Positions 35,274 through 47,103 are shown, numbered from the stretch's first letter. The stretch is 64,000 bases of DNA from Gallaecimonas pentaromativorans (GCF_003751625.1 NZ_RJUL01000010.1:1-64000), one strand, 5' to 3'. Notes: generated by a model from the sequence alone, not told the origin. Made by a program: numbers and translations.

Positions 35274-36260
35274 ATGACTAGTATCGCCATCATCGGCGCC
35301 GGGTTAAGTGGTATCACCGCTGCCCGGATCTTGCAGGGACACGGACTCACCCCCACCATCTTTGAAAAATGCCAAGCCAGCGGCGGCCGCATGAGCAGCC
35401 GTACCAGCCAATGGGGGAGTTTTGACCTTGGCGCCCAGTACTTTACTGCCCGGCACCCGCGCTTTATCGACGAATTAGGCAACTGGATAGCCCAAGGGAT
35501 CGCCACCGAATGGCTGGTCACGCCTTATCAACTGTCCAGCAGCAGCCGTCTGCATACCCAGGATGTGGTGCAGCGCTATGTCGGCCTGCCCCATATGGGT
35601 GCCATTACCCGTTTTTTGGAAAGTAATCTGGATGTCCGCTGCGGCCAAACCATCTGCGGCTGCCATCACCGGGATGAACAATGGTGGCTTGAGAACACCC
35701 GAGGTGAAGCCTTTGGCCCCTTCGATGGTCTGTTAGTCACCACCCCGGCGCCCCAGGCCGTGCCATTGGTGAGCGCCAGCCCACGCCTGGCCATGCTGGC
35801 CCGCAAGGTGCGCATGCAGCCGACCTGGGCCCTAGGCCTGGCCTTCACCCAGGCTCTTGATACCGAGATCAATGCCGCCTTTGTAGAGAACGACAGCATC
35901 GACTGGCTGGCTCTGGACTCCGACAAACCCGGCCGCTTGGCCCAGCCCCAGCGCTGGGTTGTTCACGCCACCAGCGACTGGAGCGCCAGCCACATGGAGC
36001 TTGAGCCCGAAGAGGTCGTAAGCATCCTCAGTGAGCAATTCTTCAAGCTGCTGGGGGTGCCAGCCCGTAAACCGGATGAAGCCATCGCCAAACGCTGGCG
36101 CTTTGCAAGAGGTAACCTCGACGGTGCCAGCGGTTTTGATCAGCGCCTGCGTCTCGGTTGTGGTGGTGATTGGAGCCACGGCGCCCGAGTGGAAGGGGCC
36201 TGGCTGGCCGGCCAGGAGCTGGCCGAGCGCATGCTGGCCGCCTTGCAAAAAGAGGGTTAG
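35274..36260 (+). CDS. FAD-dependent amine oxidase-like protein (renalase-like)
   Basis: The 328-residue protein begins with the dinucleotide fold IAIIGAGLSGITAARIL (GxGxxG at residues 8-13), Glu31 as ribose ligand, then ASGGRMSSR and FDLGAQYFTAR. These are typical of the renalase-like NAD(P)/FAD oxidoreductase group. The C-terminal GDWSHGARVEGAWLAGQELAE completes FAD binding. Bacterial renalase oxidises isomeric dihydro-NAD(P)H; whether this one does is unknown. AGAGG precedes the start. Single gene ending at a bidirectional terminator. Confidence 0.82.
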   Translation: MTSIAIIGAGLSGITAARILQGHGLTPTIFEKCQASGGRMSSRTSQWGSFDLGAQYFTARHPRFIDELGNWIAQGIATEWLVTPYQLSSSSRLHTQDVVQRYVGLPHMGAITRFLESNLDVRCGQTICGCHHRDEQWWLENTRGEAFGPFDGLLVTTPAPQAVPLVSASPRLAMLARKVRMQPTWALGLAFTQALDTEINAAFVENDSIDWLALDSDKPGRLAQPQRWVVHATSDWSASHMELEPEEVVSILSEQFFKLLGVPARKPDEAIAKRWRFARGNLDGASGFDQRLRLGCGGDWSHGARVEGAWLAGQELAERMLAALQKEG

Positions 36261-36278
36261 GCCAACCAACACCAGCCA

Positions 36279-36310
36279 TAAAAAAAGCCGCCCGAAGGCG
36301 GCTTTTTTGG
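36279..36310. terminator. Bidirectional terminator (flavoprotein gene / rplI)
   Basis: A 12-bp stem AAAAAAGCCGCC/GGCGGCTTTTTT (36281-36292 with 36297-36308), loop CGAA, serves both convergent genes. Confidence 0.92.
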
Positions 36311-36327
36311 TAGTGAAGTCGCGAAGC

Positions 36328-36780
36328 TTAGGCTTCAGCAACCACAACCACTTTAACGTTAGCGAATACATCGCTGTGCAGTTGCAGCTCGATGTCGAAC
36401 TCGCCGGTAGAGCGCAGGGCGCCTTCGGGCAGTTTAACTTCGGACTTGGCAACGGCTACGCCTTTGGCGCTGATGGCGTCGGCGATATCGCGAGTACCGA
36501 TAGAACCGAACAGTTTGCCTTCATCACCGGCTTTGGCAGCGATTTCAACGCTTTCCAGACCTTTAACCTGCTCGGCACGAGCTTCGGCAGCAGCCAGAAC
36601 TTCAGCCAGTTTGGCTTCCAGTTCGGCGCGACGCGCTTCGAAGTGAGCAACGTTGTCGCGGGTAGCCATAACAGCTTTACCCTGCGGGATCAGGAAGTTA
36701 CGAGCGTAACCAGCTTTAACTTTGACTTGATCACCCAGGCTGCCCAGGTTAGCGATCTTGTCCAACAGAATAACGTTCAT
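36328..36780 (-). CDS. rplI: 50S ribosomal protein L9
   Basis: The 150-residue protein starts [34 protein letters not shown], the conserved rRNA-binding N-domain. A long connecting helix and a C-terminal domain follow. It is the last gene of rpsF-priB-rpsR-rplI, 35 bp after rpsR. Confidence 0.98.
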   Translation of the reverse strand: MNVILLDKIANLGSLGDQVKVKAGYARNFLIPQGKAVMATRDNVAHFEARRAELEAKLAEVLAAAEARAEQVKGLESVEIAAKAGDEGKLFGSIGTRDIADAISAKGVAVAKSEVKLPEGALRSTGEFDIELQLHSDVFANVKVVVVAEA

Positions 36781-36815
36781 TGACGATTCCTCTCAACTCT
36801 ATCCCAGGACGGACC

Positions 36816-37055
<240 letters not shown>

Positions 37056-37364
37056 CTAATTCAACAATTCGATGTGCTGGGCATGCAGTACCACTTTGGC
37101 CAGGCCGTCTCGGCCCATATGGCTGACCAGAAATCCGGTCACGGTCACTGCCGACCCCATCTCTAATAGCCGGGTTTGTTGTTCAAGGTCTTCACCACTG
37201 GCAACCACTGCTATTCGCAGCTTCGCCTGCCTGGCCATATTGGCCTCGCTCTGAGAGGAGTAATGCTCCAGCCAGAACTGGCAGTGTGGGATCCCAACCG
37301 GACTCTTGCTGCGCCTTGGCGCCTTGGCAAGATGCCCGTCCAACTGCACCCGATTACGTTGCAC
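37056..37364 (-). CDS. priB: Primosomal replication protein N (PriB)
   Basis: This 102-residue OB-fold protein of the replication-restart primosome has the PriB motif SPVGIPHCQFWLEHYS and the ending GLAKVVLHAQHIELLN. The start is GTG, five bases after the rpsF stop; AAGG lies close upstream. It has the conserved priB position between rpsF and rpsR. PriB stabilises PriA on stalled forks and hands over to DnaT. Confidence 0.93.
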   Translation of the reverse strand: MQRNRVQLDGHLAKAPRRSKSPVGIPHCQFWLEHYSSQSEANMARQAKLRIAVVASGEDLEQQTRLLEMGSAVTVTGFLVSHMGRDGLAKVVLHAQHIELLN

Positions 37365-37369
37365 TTGCC

Positions 37370-37756
37370 TTACTCGGCGCTGGCCTCTTCGGCTTCAACG
37401 CTATCTTCGCGATCGTCACGACGGTCACGACGCTCTTCCTTGGCCTTGGCCATAGGAGAAACTTCGGTCACAGCGTGCTTGGTACGCATGATGGCGTGAC
37501 GCAGGATAGCGTCGTTGAAGCGGAAGGTGCTTTCCAGCTCGTCAACCACTTCTTGAGAGGTTTCAACGTTCAGCAGAACGTAGTGAGCCTTGTGCAGCTT
37601 GTTGATCGGGTAAGCCAGTTGACGGCGGCCCCAGTCTTCCAGGCGAGTTACTTCACCGCCGCCATTTTTGATGGCACCAGTGTAGCGCTCGATCATGCCC
37701 GGAACCTGCTCGCTTTGATCAGGGTGAACCATGATCACGATTTCGTAATGACGCAT
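37370..37756 (-). CDS. rpsF: 30S ribosomal protein S6
   Basis: The 128-residue protein starts [25 protein letters not shown] and has the [11 protein letters not shown] motif. The acidic C-terminal tail ends EAEEASAE and may be extended by RimK-added glutamates, as in E. coli. AAGGAG lies just upstream of the ATG. First gene of its operon. Confidence 0.98.
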   Translation of the reverse strand: MRHYEIVIMVHPDQSEQVPGMIERYTGAIKNGGGEVTRLEDWGRRQLAYPINKLHKAHYVLLNVETSQEVVDELESTFRFNDAILRHAIMRTKHAVTEVSPMAKAKEERRDRRDDREDSVEAEEASAE

Positions 37757-37810
37757 GATTGCTCCTTACGGGTTAGTAGCCTCACAACCCGGCTCGACCG
37801 CGGACCGGTG
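37757..37810 (-). promoter_or_regulatory. rpsF leader hairpin, possible S6:S18 autoregulatory site
   Basis: The minus-strand leader contains CGGGTT and AACCCG arms around GTGAGGCTACT, ending a few bases before the AAGGAG ribosome site of rpsF. S6:S18 leader elements occupy this place in many bacteria. I cannot confirm the consensus fold by eye. Confidence 0.4.
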
Positions 37811-37854
37811 GGGAGGCAAGGAGATTGATTAGAACGGCCGATACAAGGGCGCAA

Positions 37855-37883
37855 ATTCTACAGAATCGAGGATTTTCATACAA
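37855..37883 (-). promoter_or_regulatory. Candidate rpsF operon promoter
   Basis: On the minus strand, TTGTAT (37883-37878), a 17-bp spacer and TAGAAT (37860-37855) lie about 100 bases upstream of rpsF. Confidence 0.5.
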
Positions 37884-37964
37884 GGCAGATTTTTATACCC
37901 TAGCGAGGCTGGCATACTGGCGCAGTCAGGGCAGGGAAAGCCGTCTTACTAGGGGATGAGATAG

Positions 37965-38699
37965 ATGCGTTTTTTGGGGTTGTTATTGCTGTTGGTGGTG
38001 TCCAATGCCTGGGCGCTGGTACCGCCTTATTATGGCAAGTCCAAGGCAGAATACCGTTTCGCCTCGGAAGCGGAAGTCGGCCTGTCTTATTACAACGGCA
38101 ACACCAACACCGAAAGCTACAACACCCGCCTGAAAGTGGCCATGGACACCGACCAAACCCACCAAGAAGTGGTGTTTATGTCCAACTACGCCCAGGACAG
38201 CAACTCCACCAGCGCCGAAGAATACCAATTGCAGCTGCAGTCAGACTTAAAGATGTGGGCCGACCACTACCTGTTCCTGCGTGGCAGCCAGATCTTCGAC
38301 CGCTTCGGCTCCTACAGCTCGGAAACCTCACTGTCGTCCGGTTACGGTACCAACCTCATCAGCCGCCGTTTTACCTCGCTCAAGTTCGAGATAGGCCCAG
38401 GTTATCGCCTGCAGGCGCCGCCCGATGACAGCGATAAAAGCCAGATTAACGAGGCCATTATCCGCACCGCCCTCAAGTTTGAGCGCCGCATTCATGAGCG
38501 AACCCGCTTTAACATCGGTTTGGATCTGGAAGCCGGTATACAAAACACCACCGGCGTACTGGATGCGTCCCTCACTAACCAGCTGTGGGACGATTTAGCG
38601 TTGAAACTGGGCTTTTATTACCGCTATTCAGAAGTGGTGGATGCCGATAAATCCAACTTCGACACCCACTCCACCTTGAACCTGCTTTATACGTTCTGA
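37965..38699 (+). CDS. DUF481 outer-membrane beta-barrel protein
   Basis: The 244-residue protein has a signal peptide (residues 1-17, ending NAWA). A DUF481-type barrel follows: alternating aromatic strands starting [23 protein letters not shown] and ending in Phe (LLYTF), the BAM recognition end. Related proteins include the salt-induced outer membrane protein YdiY. Function is not known. Its last 13 bases overlap the convergent rlmB end. Confidence 0.85.
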   Translation: MRFLGLLLLLVVSNAWALVPPYYGKSKAEYRFASEAEVGLSYYNGNTNTESYNTRLKVAMDTDQTHQEVVFMSNYAQDSNSTSAEEYQLQLQSDLKMWADHYLFLRGSQIFDRFGSYSSETSLSSGYGTNLISRRFTSLKFEIGPGYRLQAPPDDSDKSQINEAIIRTALKFERRIHERTRFNIGLDLEAGIQNTTGVLDASLTNQLWDDLALKLGFYYRYSEVVDADKSNFDTHSTLNLLYTF

Positions 38700-39427
38700 C
38701 GCTGGCGCACGATTTCGAACAGGCACACGCCGGTAGCCACCGACACGTTGAGGCTGGATACCAGCCCCGCCATGGGAATGGCCACCAGTTCGTCGCAGTG
38801 CTCGCGGGTCAGGCGGCGAAGCCCTTTGCCCTCGGCCCCCATGACCAGCGCCATCGGGCCGGTCAGGCGGGTACCATAAAGGGTTTTATCGGTTTCGCCG
38901 GCCGTTCCCACTATCCACACCCCCTGCTCCTTCAAGCTGCGAAGGGTGCGGGCCAGGTTGGTCACTTCTACCAAGGGCACCGTCTCTGCCGCGCCACAGG
39001 CGACTTTACGCACCGTGGCGTTGAGGCTGGCCGAGTTGTTCTTGGGCACGATAACCGCCGTGGCACCGGCGGCATCGGCCGTACGCAAACAGGCCCCCAG
39101 GTTGTGGGGGTCGGTCACGCCATCAAGCACCAGCAGCAGCGGCTGCTGAGCCCTTTCCAGTAACTCAGCCAACTTGTTTTCGTTGAGCGCCTTGGCCGCT
39201 TTTATCTCGGCCATCACGCCTTGATGCACGGCGCCTTTGGATTTCTCGTCCAGGGTCTTTTTGGCCACCCATTCGATGGCCAGGCCCATGCTTTGCGCGT
39301 CGGCAACAACATCGGCTAAACGTTGGTCCTGGCGCTCGCGGGCAACCCAGAGCTTAAGCAGTGTCTCCGGCTGGCGCTCGATGGCGCCTTCAATGGCATG
39401 AATACCGAAGATCCAATCCTGACTCAT
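38687..39427 (-). CDS. rlmB: 23S rRNA (guanosine-2251-2'-O) methyltransferase RlmB
   Basis: This 246-residue SPOUT methyltransferase has an N-terminal RNA-binding domain ([15 protein letters not shown]) and a knotted catalytic domain. Motifs are [28 protein letters not shown] and [18 protein letters not shown]. It lies eight bases downstream of rnr, matching the rnr-rlmB pair of E. coli. Confidence 0.96.
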   Translation of the reverse strand: MSQDWIFGIHAIEGAIERQPETLLKLWVARERQDQRLADVVADAQSMGLAIEWVAKKTLDEKSKGAVHQGVMAEIKAAKALNENKLAELLERAQQPLLLVLDGVTDPHNLGACLRTADAAGATAVIVPKNNSASLNATVRKVACGAAETVPLVEVTNLARTLRSLKEQGVWIVGTAGETDKTLYGTRLTGPMALVMGAEGKGLRRLTREHCDELVAIPMAGLVSSLNVSVATGVCLFEIVRQRQNV

Positions 39428-39435
39428 GATGCCTC

Positions 39436-41793
39436 TTACTTCTTACTATGGGGTTTCTTGCCGCCTTTGGACGGCTTGGGCTTGTGTTTGCCCTTTTTCT
39501 TGCCAGCAAAGCCGTCGGCCAGGACCTGAGCGGCGTCTTTTTTGCCGCCTTTTTTGACTATCTTGCCGCTCTTGAGCCCTTCGCGGACCGAGGGCCGGCC
39601 GCTGTTTCGCCCTTCGCTGGCCAGCACCAGGTCGATTTTGCGCGAATCCAGGTTCACCGCCGCTACCCGCACCTCGATGCTGTCGCCCAGGCGATAGCGT
39701 TTGCCGGTGCGTTCACCCACCAGGGCTTGCTGGGTGGCGTCGAAGTGGTAGTAGTCGTTTTCCAGGCTGGTGACATGCAGCAGGCCTTCGATCAGCAGAT
39801 CGTTCAGGCGCACGAACAGGCCAAAAGAGGTGGCGGACGATATCACACCGCCAAAGATGTCGCCCACATGATCCTGCATGTATTCGCACTTGAGCCAATC
39901 AGCCACTTCGCGGGTGGCGTCATCGGCGCGGCGCTCGGTCATGGAGCAATGTTCGCCCATGGCGTCCATTTTCTCTTCGGTGTAGACAAAGCCGCCCTTG
40001 CCGGTGACGTCTTCCTTGGCTTCCTTGGCCAGCACCGCCTTGATGGCCCGGTGCAGGATAAGGTCGGGATAACGGCGAATGGGCGACGTGAAGTGGGAAT
40101 AGGCCGACAACGCCAGACCGAAGTGACCACGGCAGTCCGACTCATAAACCGCTTGCTTCATGGAACGCAGCAGCATGGTCTGGATAAGCTCGCCGTCGGG
40201 GCGGTCGCCCAGTTTCTCCAGCAGCTTGGTAAAGTCTTTGGGCTCGGGCTCGAGGCCGCCGCCCATAGAAAGTCCCAACTCGCCCAGAAACTGGTGGAAG
40301 TTGGAGATCTTTTCTTCGTCCGGCAGGTCGTGCACCCGGTACAGGCAAGGTACCTTGTGCTTTTGCACAAACTTGGCCGAGGCAACGTTGGCGAGGATCA
40401 TGCACTCTTCGATGATCATATGCGCCTTGACCCGGTGCAGCGGCACCACTTTTTCTATCTTGCGCTCTTCGTTGAACAGGAACTTGGTTTCCTGGGTTTC
40501 AAACTCGATGGCGCCCCGCTCACGGCGACTGCCCTTAAGGGCTTCAAAGAGTCGGTTCAGCTCTTCGACGTGCGGCAGCACGGCACTGTACTGCTCGCGC
40601 AGCGGTTCGTCGCCGTCGAGCATGGCCTGGACCTTGTTGTAGGTGAGCCGTGCCTTGGAGTGCATCACGGCTGGGTAGAACTTGGAGCCGGACAAGGCGC
40701 CTTTATCAGACACCGTCATCTCGCACACCATGCAGAGGCGATCCACCGCCGGGTTCAGTGAGCAAAGGCCGTTGGAGAGCACCTCGGGCAGCATGGGTAT
40801 TACCTGGGAGGGGAAATACACCGAGTTGCCGCGGTTGTAGGCTTCTTTGTCGAGCGCCGTGCCCAGGCGTACGTAGTGGGATACGTCGGCAATGGCCACC
40901 CATAGGCGCCAGCCGCCGGACTTTTTGGCTTCGCAGTAAACGGCGTCGTCAAAGTCGCGGGCGTCTTCGCCATCGATAGTGACCAATGGCAGGTCGCGAA
41001 GGTCCACCCGGCCTTGCTTGTCTTCTTCTAAGACTTCTTCACTCAAGCCCGCAATTTCGGCCTTGAGCTCATCGGGCCAAGTGTGGGGGAGGTCGTGGCT
41101 GCGAAGGGCGATTTCGATTTCCATGCCCGGGGCCATGTGCTCACCAAGGATCTCGACAATCTTACCCACGGGGCTGAAACGGGTGCTGGGGCGCTGGGTC
41201 AGTTCCAGCACCACCACTTGCCCGGCGCGAGCGCCGCCACGGGCTTCATCGGGGATCAGAATATCCTGGGCAATACGCTTATCGTCCGGCACCACAAAAC
41301 CGATGCCGTCGTCGCGAAAATAGCGGCCAACCAGCTGTGAGGAGCGAGCTTCCAACACGCGCACGATGCGCCCTTCCAGGCGGCCACGGCGGTCGGTTTT
41401 GATGGCTTGGGCCAGCACCAGATCGCCATTGAAGGCTTTGTACATTTCAGTTGGTGACAGGAACAAGTCTTGGCCTTCGTCCACTTTGACGAAGCCAAAG
41501 CCGTCAGGGTGGCCCTGGACACGGCCTTTGATAAGGTCCATGCGCTCAGTCAGGGCATAAGCTTTTTGGCGAGTGAAGACCAACTGGCCATCACGTTCCA
41601 TAGCCCGTAGCCGGCGGCGCAGCCCTTCCTGCTGATCTTCATCATCCAGATGCAGGTGATTAATCATGGCGCGAAGGCTCTGGGGTTTGCCCAGCGTGCG
41701 CATTTCTTCGAGGATGGCTTCCCGGCTCGGGATGGGATTGTCGTATTTCTCTGCTTCGCGGTCGGCGAAGGGGTCCTTTATCTGATCGCGCAT
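39436..41793 (-). CDS. rnr: Ribonuclease R
   Basis: The 785-residue 3'-5' exoribonuclease has a helix-turn-helix N-terminus, two cold-shock domains and the RNB catalytic domain with [13 protein letters not shown] and the [14 protein letters not shown] region. An S1 domain and a Lys-rich tail ([15 protein letters not shown]) follow. ATG 41793 ([17 protein letters not shown]) aligns with the E. coli start; in-frame ATG 41823 and GTG 41838 are longer alternatives. It degrades structured RNA and matures tmRNA and rRNA. Confidence 0.95.
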   Translation of the reverse strand: MRDQIKDPFADREAEKYDNPIPSREAILEEMRTLGKPQSLRAMINHLHLDDEDQQEGLRRRLRAMERDGQLVFTRQKAYALTERMDLIKGRVQGHPDGFGFVKVDEGQDLFLSPTEMYKAFNGDLVLAQAIKTDRRGRLEGRIVRVLEARSSQLVGRYFRDDGIGFVVPDDKRIAQDILIPDEARGGARAGQVVVLELTQRPSTRFSPVGKIVEILGEHMAPGMEIEIALRSHDLPHTWPDELKAEIAGLSEEVLEEDKQGRVDLRDLPLVTIDGEDARDFDDAVYCEAKKSGGWRLWVAIADVSHYVRLGTALDKEAYNRGNSVYFPSQVIPMLPEVLSNGLCSLNPAVDRLCMVCEMTVSDKGALSGSKFYPAVMHSKARLTYNKVQAMLDGDEPLREQYSAVLPHVEELNRLFEALKGSRRERGAIEFETQETKFLFNEERKIEKVVPLHRVKAHMIIEECMILANVASAKFVQKHKVPCLYRVHDLPDEEKISNFHQFLGELGLSMGGGLEPEPKDFTKLLEKLGDRPDGELIQTMLLRSMKQAVYESDCRGHFGLALSAYSHFTSPIRRYPDLILHRAIKAVLAKEAKEDVTGKGGFVYTEEKMDAMGEHCSMTERRADDATREVADWLKCEYMQDHVGDIFGGVISSATSFGLFVRLNDLLIEGLLHVTSLENDYYHFDATQQALVGERTGKRYRLGDSIEVRVAAVNLDSRKIDLVLASEGRNSGRPSVREGLKSGKIVKKGGKKDAAQVLADGFAGKKKGKHKPKPSKGGKKPHSKK

Positions 41794-41926
41794 GGCGCTC
41801 TCATTTGCTGAATTTGCCACCATTATACCCTTGAGCACCGAGTAACATAGTGTTTCTCTTTAATGCTTGGGGAATAAAGAAGGCGAATGCACAATATAGG
41901 GCGCTTTTTTCCCTAGGTTTTATGAC

Positions 41927-43714
41927 ATGTCGTTGATGTCTCGGGTCGGCCGCTTCTGGCTGATGGCCCTGCTGCCTGTGGCAGTGCTGCTTTGGCAATT
42001 TACCGCTTTCATGCCCCACCTCACCACCGCACCGCTAAGCTACCTGCTGCTGGCGATGTTGGGGTGGTACGGCATTATCGCCGGCCTTTGTGCCCTTCTC
42101 AGCTGGCCTTTGGCCTTGCTGCTGCGGGGGTTTTCAGGCTGGTTGCTGGTGCCAGCGGCGGCGGCGGTCGGCCTGCTGCTGTGGGTAGACTTGGAAGTCT
42201 TTGAGCAGTACCGCTTTCACCTTAGCCCTTTTGTGTTTCAGCTTTTTTTAAGCCAGCCCGGGGAAGTGATTGAATTCTCCTGGCTTACTTGGTTTATCAG
42301 CATCGGCGCCTTGTTGCTGTCGCTGCTGCTATTTACCGGTTTTTGGCGTATCAGCAGCAAGCAATGGCGACAGTGGCCAGTGTGGGCGGCAATTCTTATG
42401 GCTTTCTTAAGTAGTCAGATTTGGCATGCCGTCGCCGACGCCAGGGGCATGAACCACATCACCATCCTGACCCGTAACCTGCCCATCTACCAGCCCGTTA
42501 CCGCCAAGCGCTTTATGGCCAAACACGGCTGGGCCACCGCCCACCCCGAGAGCGATGCCCTCAATGTCCACGAAAAAGGGGCCCTGCATTATCCGCTAAG
42601 CCCGGTAACGGCAACGGTGACGCCCAAGCTCAACGTACTGTACGTGCTGATTGATACCTGGCGGGCCGATGAGCTAAACAGCACCGTCAGCCCCAACATC
42701 ACTGCCTTTGCCAAAAGCCCCGATACCAAGCGCTACCTGGATCATTTCAGTGGCGGCAACTCCACCCAGGCCGGGATCTTCTCGCTGTTCTACAGCCTGC
42801 CCGCCACTTACTGGGGCGCCTTTGACGACAGCCAGCAGTCGCCGGTGTTGATGGATCTTTTTAAAAACGCCGGATATCAGTTCGGGGTATATGGCTCGGC
42901 TACCCTGCGCAGCCCGGCCTTTGATAAAACCGTGTTCTCCGGCATTCGCCCCATTCATTCCGAAGCCGGTGAGGAACGCCGCTGGAAGCGCGACCGCAAT
43001 GCCGTCGACCAGTTCGAGTCGTTCCTGAATGACCGTGACAAGCAAAAGCCCTTCTTTGGCTTTTTGTTCTTCGACACCGTCCATGCCTACGATTTTCCGG
43101 ACGATTTCGAGCCCAAATTCCAGCCCTACTGGGACAGGGTCGACCATATCAAGCTCAACAACGATTTTGACCCAGTCCCCTATCGCAACCGTTACCGTAC
43201 GGCGGTGCGCTATGCCGACAGCTTGGTTGGCAAGTTGCTGGCCAACCTCAAGCAGCAAGGGCTGCTTGATAACACCGTTATTATCATCAGCGCCGACCAT
43301 GGCGAGGAATTTAACGACCACCACAAGAATTACTGGGGCCACGGCTCCAACTACTCCGATGCCCAGGTCAAGGTGCCGTTGGTGATCCACTGGCCGGGGC
43401 AAGGCCAGGGTGAGGTGGACTATCGCACCAGCCATTTCGATTTGGTACCGACCCTGGCGCAAGGGGTGTTTGGGGCCAAGGCGCCACTCGCCAACTACAG
43501 CGTTGGCAAGCTACTGTCAGACAGCAGCCCACGCCCCTGGCTGCTGGTGGGTAGTTATTACAACTATGCGCTAAAGAGCCCTAAGGAACTGGTGGTGACC
43601 TACCCGACCGGGCAAACCGAGGTGATGGACAACAACCTTAACCCCAGCAGCAGCCAGCCGCCGGCCAGCGCCATTAAAGACGCCTTAGGAATGATGGGGC
43701 ATTTTTACCGCTGA
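41927..43714 (+). CDS. yejM: Inner-membrane sulfatase-like protein YejM/PbgA (LapC)
   Basis: The 595-residue protein has about five N-terminal membrane helices (DUF3413) and a periplasmic sulfatase-fold domain from about residue 230. That domain has LYVLIDTWRADELN, SGGNSTQAGIFSLFY and SADHGEEFNDH. In E. coli this cardiolipin/LPS-sensing pseudo-hydrolase restrains LapB-FtsH degradation of LpxC, so it sets the LPS synthesis rate. Its end overlaps the convergent motX stop by 10 bp. Confidence 0.88.
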   Translation: MSLMSRVGRFWLMALLPVAVLLWQFTAFMPHLTTAPLSYLLLAMLGWYGIIAGLCALLSWPLALLLRGFSGWLLVPAAAAVGLLLWVDLEVFEQYRFHLSPFVFQLFLSQPGEVIEFSWLTWFISIGALLLSLLLFTGFWRISSKQWRQWPVWAAILMAFLSSQIWHAVADARGMNHITILTRNLPIYQPVTAKRFMAKHGWATAHPESDALNVHEKGALHYPLSPVTATVTPKLNVLYVLIDTWRADELNSTVSPNITAFAKSPDTKRYLDHFSGGNSTQAGIFSLFYSLPATYWGAFDDSQQSPVLMDLFKNAGYQFGVYGSATLRSPAFDKTVFSGIRPIHSEAGEERRWKRDRNAVDQFESFLNDRDKQKPFFGFLFFDTVHAYDFPDDFEPKFQPYWDRVDHIKLNNDFDPVPYRNRYRTAVRYADSLVGKLLANLKQQGLLDNTVIIISADHGEEFNDHHKNYWGHGSNYSDAQVKVPLVIHWPGQGQGEVDYRTSHFDLVPTLAQGVFGAKAPLANYSVGKLLSDSSPRPWLLVGSYYNYALKSPKELVVTYPTGQTEVMDNNLNPSSSQPPASAIKDALGMMGHFYR

Positions 43715-44310
43715 GAGAGTTGGGCCACCACGGTGGCCGGCAGTTGCCTTTCGAGGCGAGCCACCAGGTTATTGGCCTGGCGCCATTGGTCTCGGTTGGG
43801 GATGATGGCGCCTTTGAGCTCACGAAGGGCCAGCTCTTTGTCCTGCGGGATGCCGTAGCCTTTGATGGCCAAGTCGGCAAAGCGCAGGGTGGCTTTGAGG
43901 TTATGCTCCATGACCGCCATGCGCAGCAGCTGCATGGCCTTGTTCATGTCGGTCTGCACCCATTTGCCGGTGGCGTAGTAGCGCCCCAGCTGTTCCAGGG
44001 CCTCAGGCAAGCCTTGGTCGGCAGAACGTTGGATGTAGGATATCCCCAAGCTGACATTGGTCGGCACGCAGATGCCATGGGCCAGCATGTCGCCCCAGGT
44101 GAATTGGTAAGCGGGAATTTTGGCCACTTCGGCACGGGCTTCGATGTCCTGCACCAGTTGGCAGTCATCGTCCAGTACCCGGCGCAGGTGCTTGTTCTTG
44201 GCAATAAGCTCCAGCAGCTCGTCCTGGCTATAAACCTGGACGGGCTTGAGATCCTCGGCCATCACCGGGCCGGATAACGCCAAGACAATTAAAAGACTGC
44301 GGCCAAACAT
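43705..44310 (-). CDS. motX: Sodium-type flagellar motor protein MotX
   Basis: The 201-residue secreted protein has a signal peptide (residues 1-18, ending VMA) and Sel1-like helical repeats. The segment CQLVQDIEARAEVAKIPAYQFTWGDMLA and later GLPEALEQLGRYYATGK closely follow Vibrio MotX. Two cysteines (50, 81) may pair. MotX with MotY forms the T-ring that anchors PomAB stators of the Na+-driven polar flagellum. ATG 44310 has GGAGG five bases upstream, better than the GTG at 44322. As in Vibrio, it is away from other flagellar genes. Confidence 0.88.
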   Translation of the reverse strand: MFGRSLLIVLALSGPVMAEDLKPVQVYSQDELLELIAKNKHLRRVLDDDCQLVQDIEARAEVAKIPAYQFTWGDMLAHGICVPTNVSLGISYIQRSADQGLPEALEQLGRYYATGKWVQTDMNKAMQLLRMAVMEHNLKATLRFADLAIKGYGIPQDKELALRELKGAIIPNRDQWRQANNLVARLERQLPATVVAQLSQR

Positions 44311-44359
44311 AGGTACCTCCACACCCTAGTCTATCGGCAATCACGGGTTTTGCTTTAAC

Positions 44360-44389
44360 AAAAAAGGCCGCTTGAAAGCGGCCTTTTTC
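44360..44389 (-). terminator. purA terminator
   Basis: Stem AAAAAGGCCGC/GCGGCCTTTTT (44361-44371 with 44378-44388) lies 13 bases past the purA stop; T run on the minus strand. Confidence 0.88.
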
Positions 44390-44401
44390 ACAAAGTGTCC
44401 A

Positions 44402-45730
<1,329 letters not shown>

Positions 45731-45760
45731 CTATCAAAAAACCCCCGAAGGAATTAAGGC

Positions 45761-45946
45761 CTAATGTTTGACCAACCAGGCCAACAGCCCACCCAGCACC
45801 AACATAACCAGCCCTATTTGCCTGATTATGCGGGGATTTTGTTGGGATAGTTCAGCCATCAGCTGTTGCCACTTTTTTGGCATCAGGGCCGGCCCTAGAC
45901 CTTCGAGCACCAGCCAGAGGGCACAAAGTTGCAGGAAAGTGCTCAT
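45761..45946 (-). CDS. DUF2065 small membrane protein (YjeT-like)
   Basis: The 61-residue protein has two membrane helices (about 5-22 and 40-58) and the family motif LWLVLEGLGPALMP. This conserved small protein occurs between hflC and purA in many gammaproteobacteria. Function is unknown. Its ATG overlaps the stop of the PLP-enzyme gene (ATGA). Confidence 0.9.
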   Translation of the reverse strand: MSTFLQLCALWLVLEGLGPALMPKKWQQLMAELSQQNPRIIRQIGLVMLVLGGLLAWLVKH

Positions 45947-47103
45947 AGATCCCTCAATGCCTGCAGCCGAATATCGGCCAGTTCATGGTAGGGAGCAAAG
46001 CCAAAACGCAAACGGTTGCCTCTGTGGTCGGTGAGTATACCTTGGGTACGTAAAAAGTCAGCCAGTCTCTGAGTAGCCGCATCATCCGGCAACGCGAAAG
46101 TCAAAAAATGTCCATGCTGGCCCAGATCATGACACAGCAGCTGGCCGCGATTAAGTTGCGGGCTAGCAATGGCATCAAGCTCGGTCAAAAAAGCCTGCTG
46201 CAGCTGCTGCACGTGGCTGTGGATTGCCGCAATGGTAATACCGTCGCGCTGGTACCAGTCCAGCACGCTCAGCACCCGGTACAGGGCTGACATGTCAAAG
46301 GTGGAACCAGCAAAGCGCATACCGTCGCTGGCATAGGCGGCGGTTTGGCCCCGGCGTTGTTCCAGGGCGCCAAACTCGGCATACCAGCCGGTATTGACCG
46401 GCCGCAAGGCGCAATCTGGTGGCACCGCTAAAAAGCAGCAGCCCTCGCCGCCCTGGGCATATTTGTAACTGCCGGCAAGGTAGAAGGCGCGGTGGGCAAT
46501 GGCACTTAAATCGGTCGGTATGGCGCAAAAGCCGTGGTAGCCATCGATAGCAATCAAGGTTTGCGGGTCCGGTATAGCATTGACGATGGCGCCAAGGTTG
46601 TTCACCGCCACCCCGGAGTTAAAAAACACCTGACTGAAAAACAGCAGATCCCAGCCGCCTTTGGCCGCTTCGCTAATAAGCCTTGCCTCGAAGCTGGCAA
46701 AAGGCTGGGTCGCCACCCGCACCACCTCGGCAAGGCCCGCTTCTTCTAGGCGTTGGCACTGGCGGCTGAACGAGTGGAACTCGCTGTCGGTGGTGAGGAT
46801 CCGCACCTTGCGGTGGTTTGGCAGGCAAGACAGTAGCCGCAGCACGAATTCGTGAGTGTTGGGGGCAAAGACCAACTGCTCGGCCTGGGGCAAAGACAAC
46901 AACTTGGCGATGTGGCGCTGCAACGCCGGTACTTTTTCACCGAAAAACATCGCCCACTTTTCATCGGCCAAGCGGGCGCTGTCGTCCCAGTAGGCCAGTT
47001 GCGCGCTGCGGGTAATGTCGGGCCAGAAGTGGTGACTATGGCAGGCATAGTGCTGCTTGCCCTGATGGTGGCTTAAAAAGCGTTGATAATGCTGCTTGAG
47101 CAT
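45943..47103 (-). CDS. Class V aminotransferase/kynureninase-like PLP enzyme
   Basis: The 386-residue protein has the fold-type I PLP layout: VFAPNTHEFVLRLLSCLP, a DLLFFSQVFFNSGVAV stretch, AIDGYHGF with the cofactor Asp, and the Schiff-base Lys in GSYKYAQGGEG. It resembles kynureninase-like and isopenicillin-epimerase-like proteins, but the substrate is not evident and no tryptophan pathway genes are near. ATG 47103 has GGGGG upstream; the ATG at 47115 lies in the hflC terminator. It is inserted between hflC and DUF2065 and translationally coupled to the latter. Confidence 0.78.
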   Translation of the reverse strand: MLKQHYQRFLSHHQGKQHYACHSHHFWPDITRSAQLAYWDDSARLADEKWAMFFGEKVPALQRHIAKLLSLPQAEQLVFAPNTHEFVLRLLSCLPNHRKVRILTTDSEFHSFSRQCQRLEEAGLAEVVRVATQPFASFEARLISEAAKGGWDLLFFSQVFFNSGVAVNNLGAIVNAIPDPQTLIAIDGYHGFCAIPTDLSAIAHRAFYLAGSYKYAQGGEGCCFLAVPPDCALRPVNTGWYAEFGALEQRRGQTAAYASDGMRFAGSTFDMSALYRVLSVLDWYQRDGITIAAIHSHVQQLQQAFLTELDAIASPQLNRGQLLCHDLGQHGHFLTFALPDDAATQRLADFLRTQGILTDHRGNRLRFGFAPYHELADIRLQALRDL

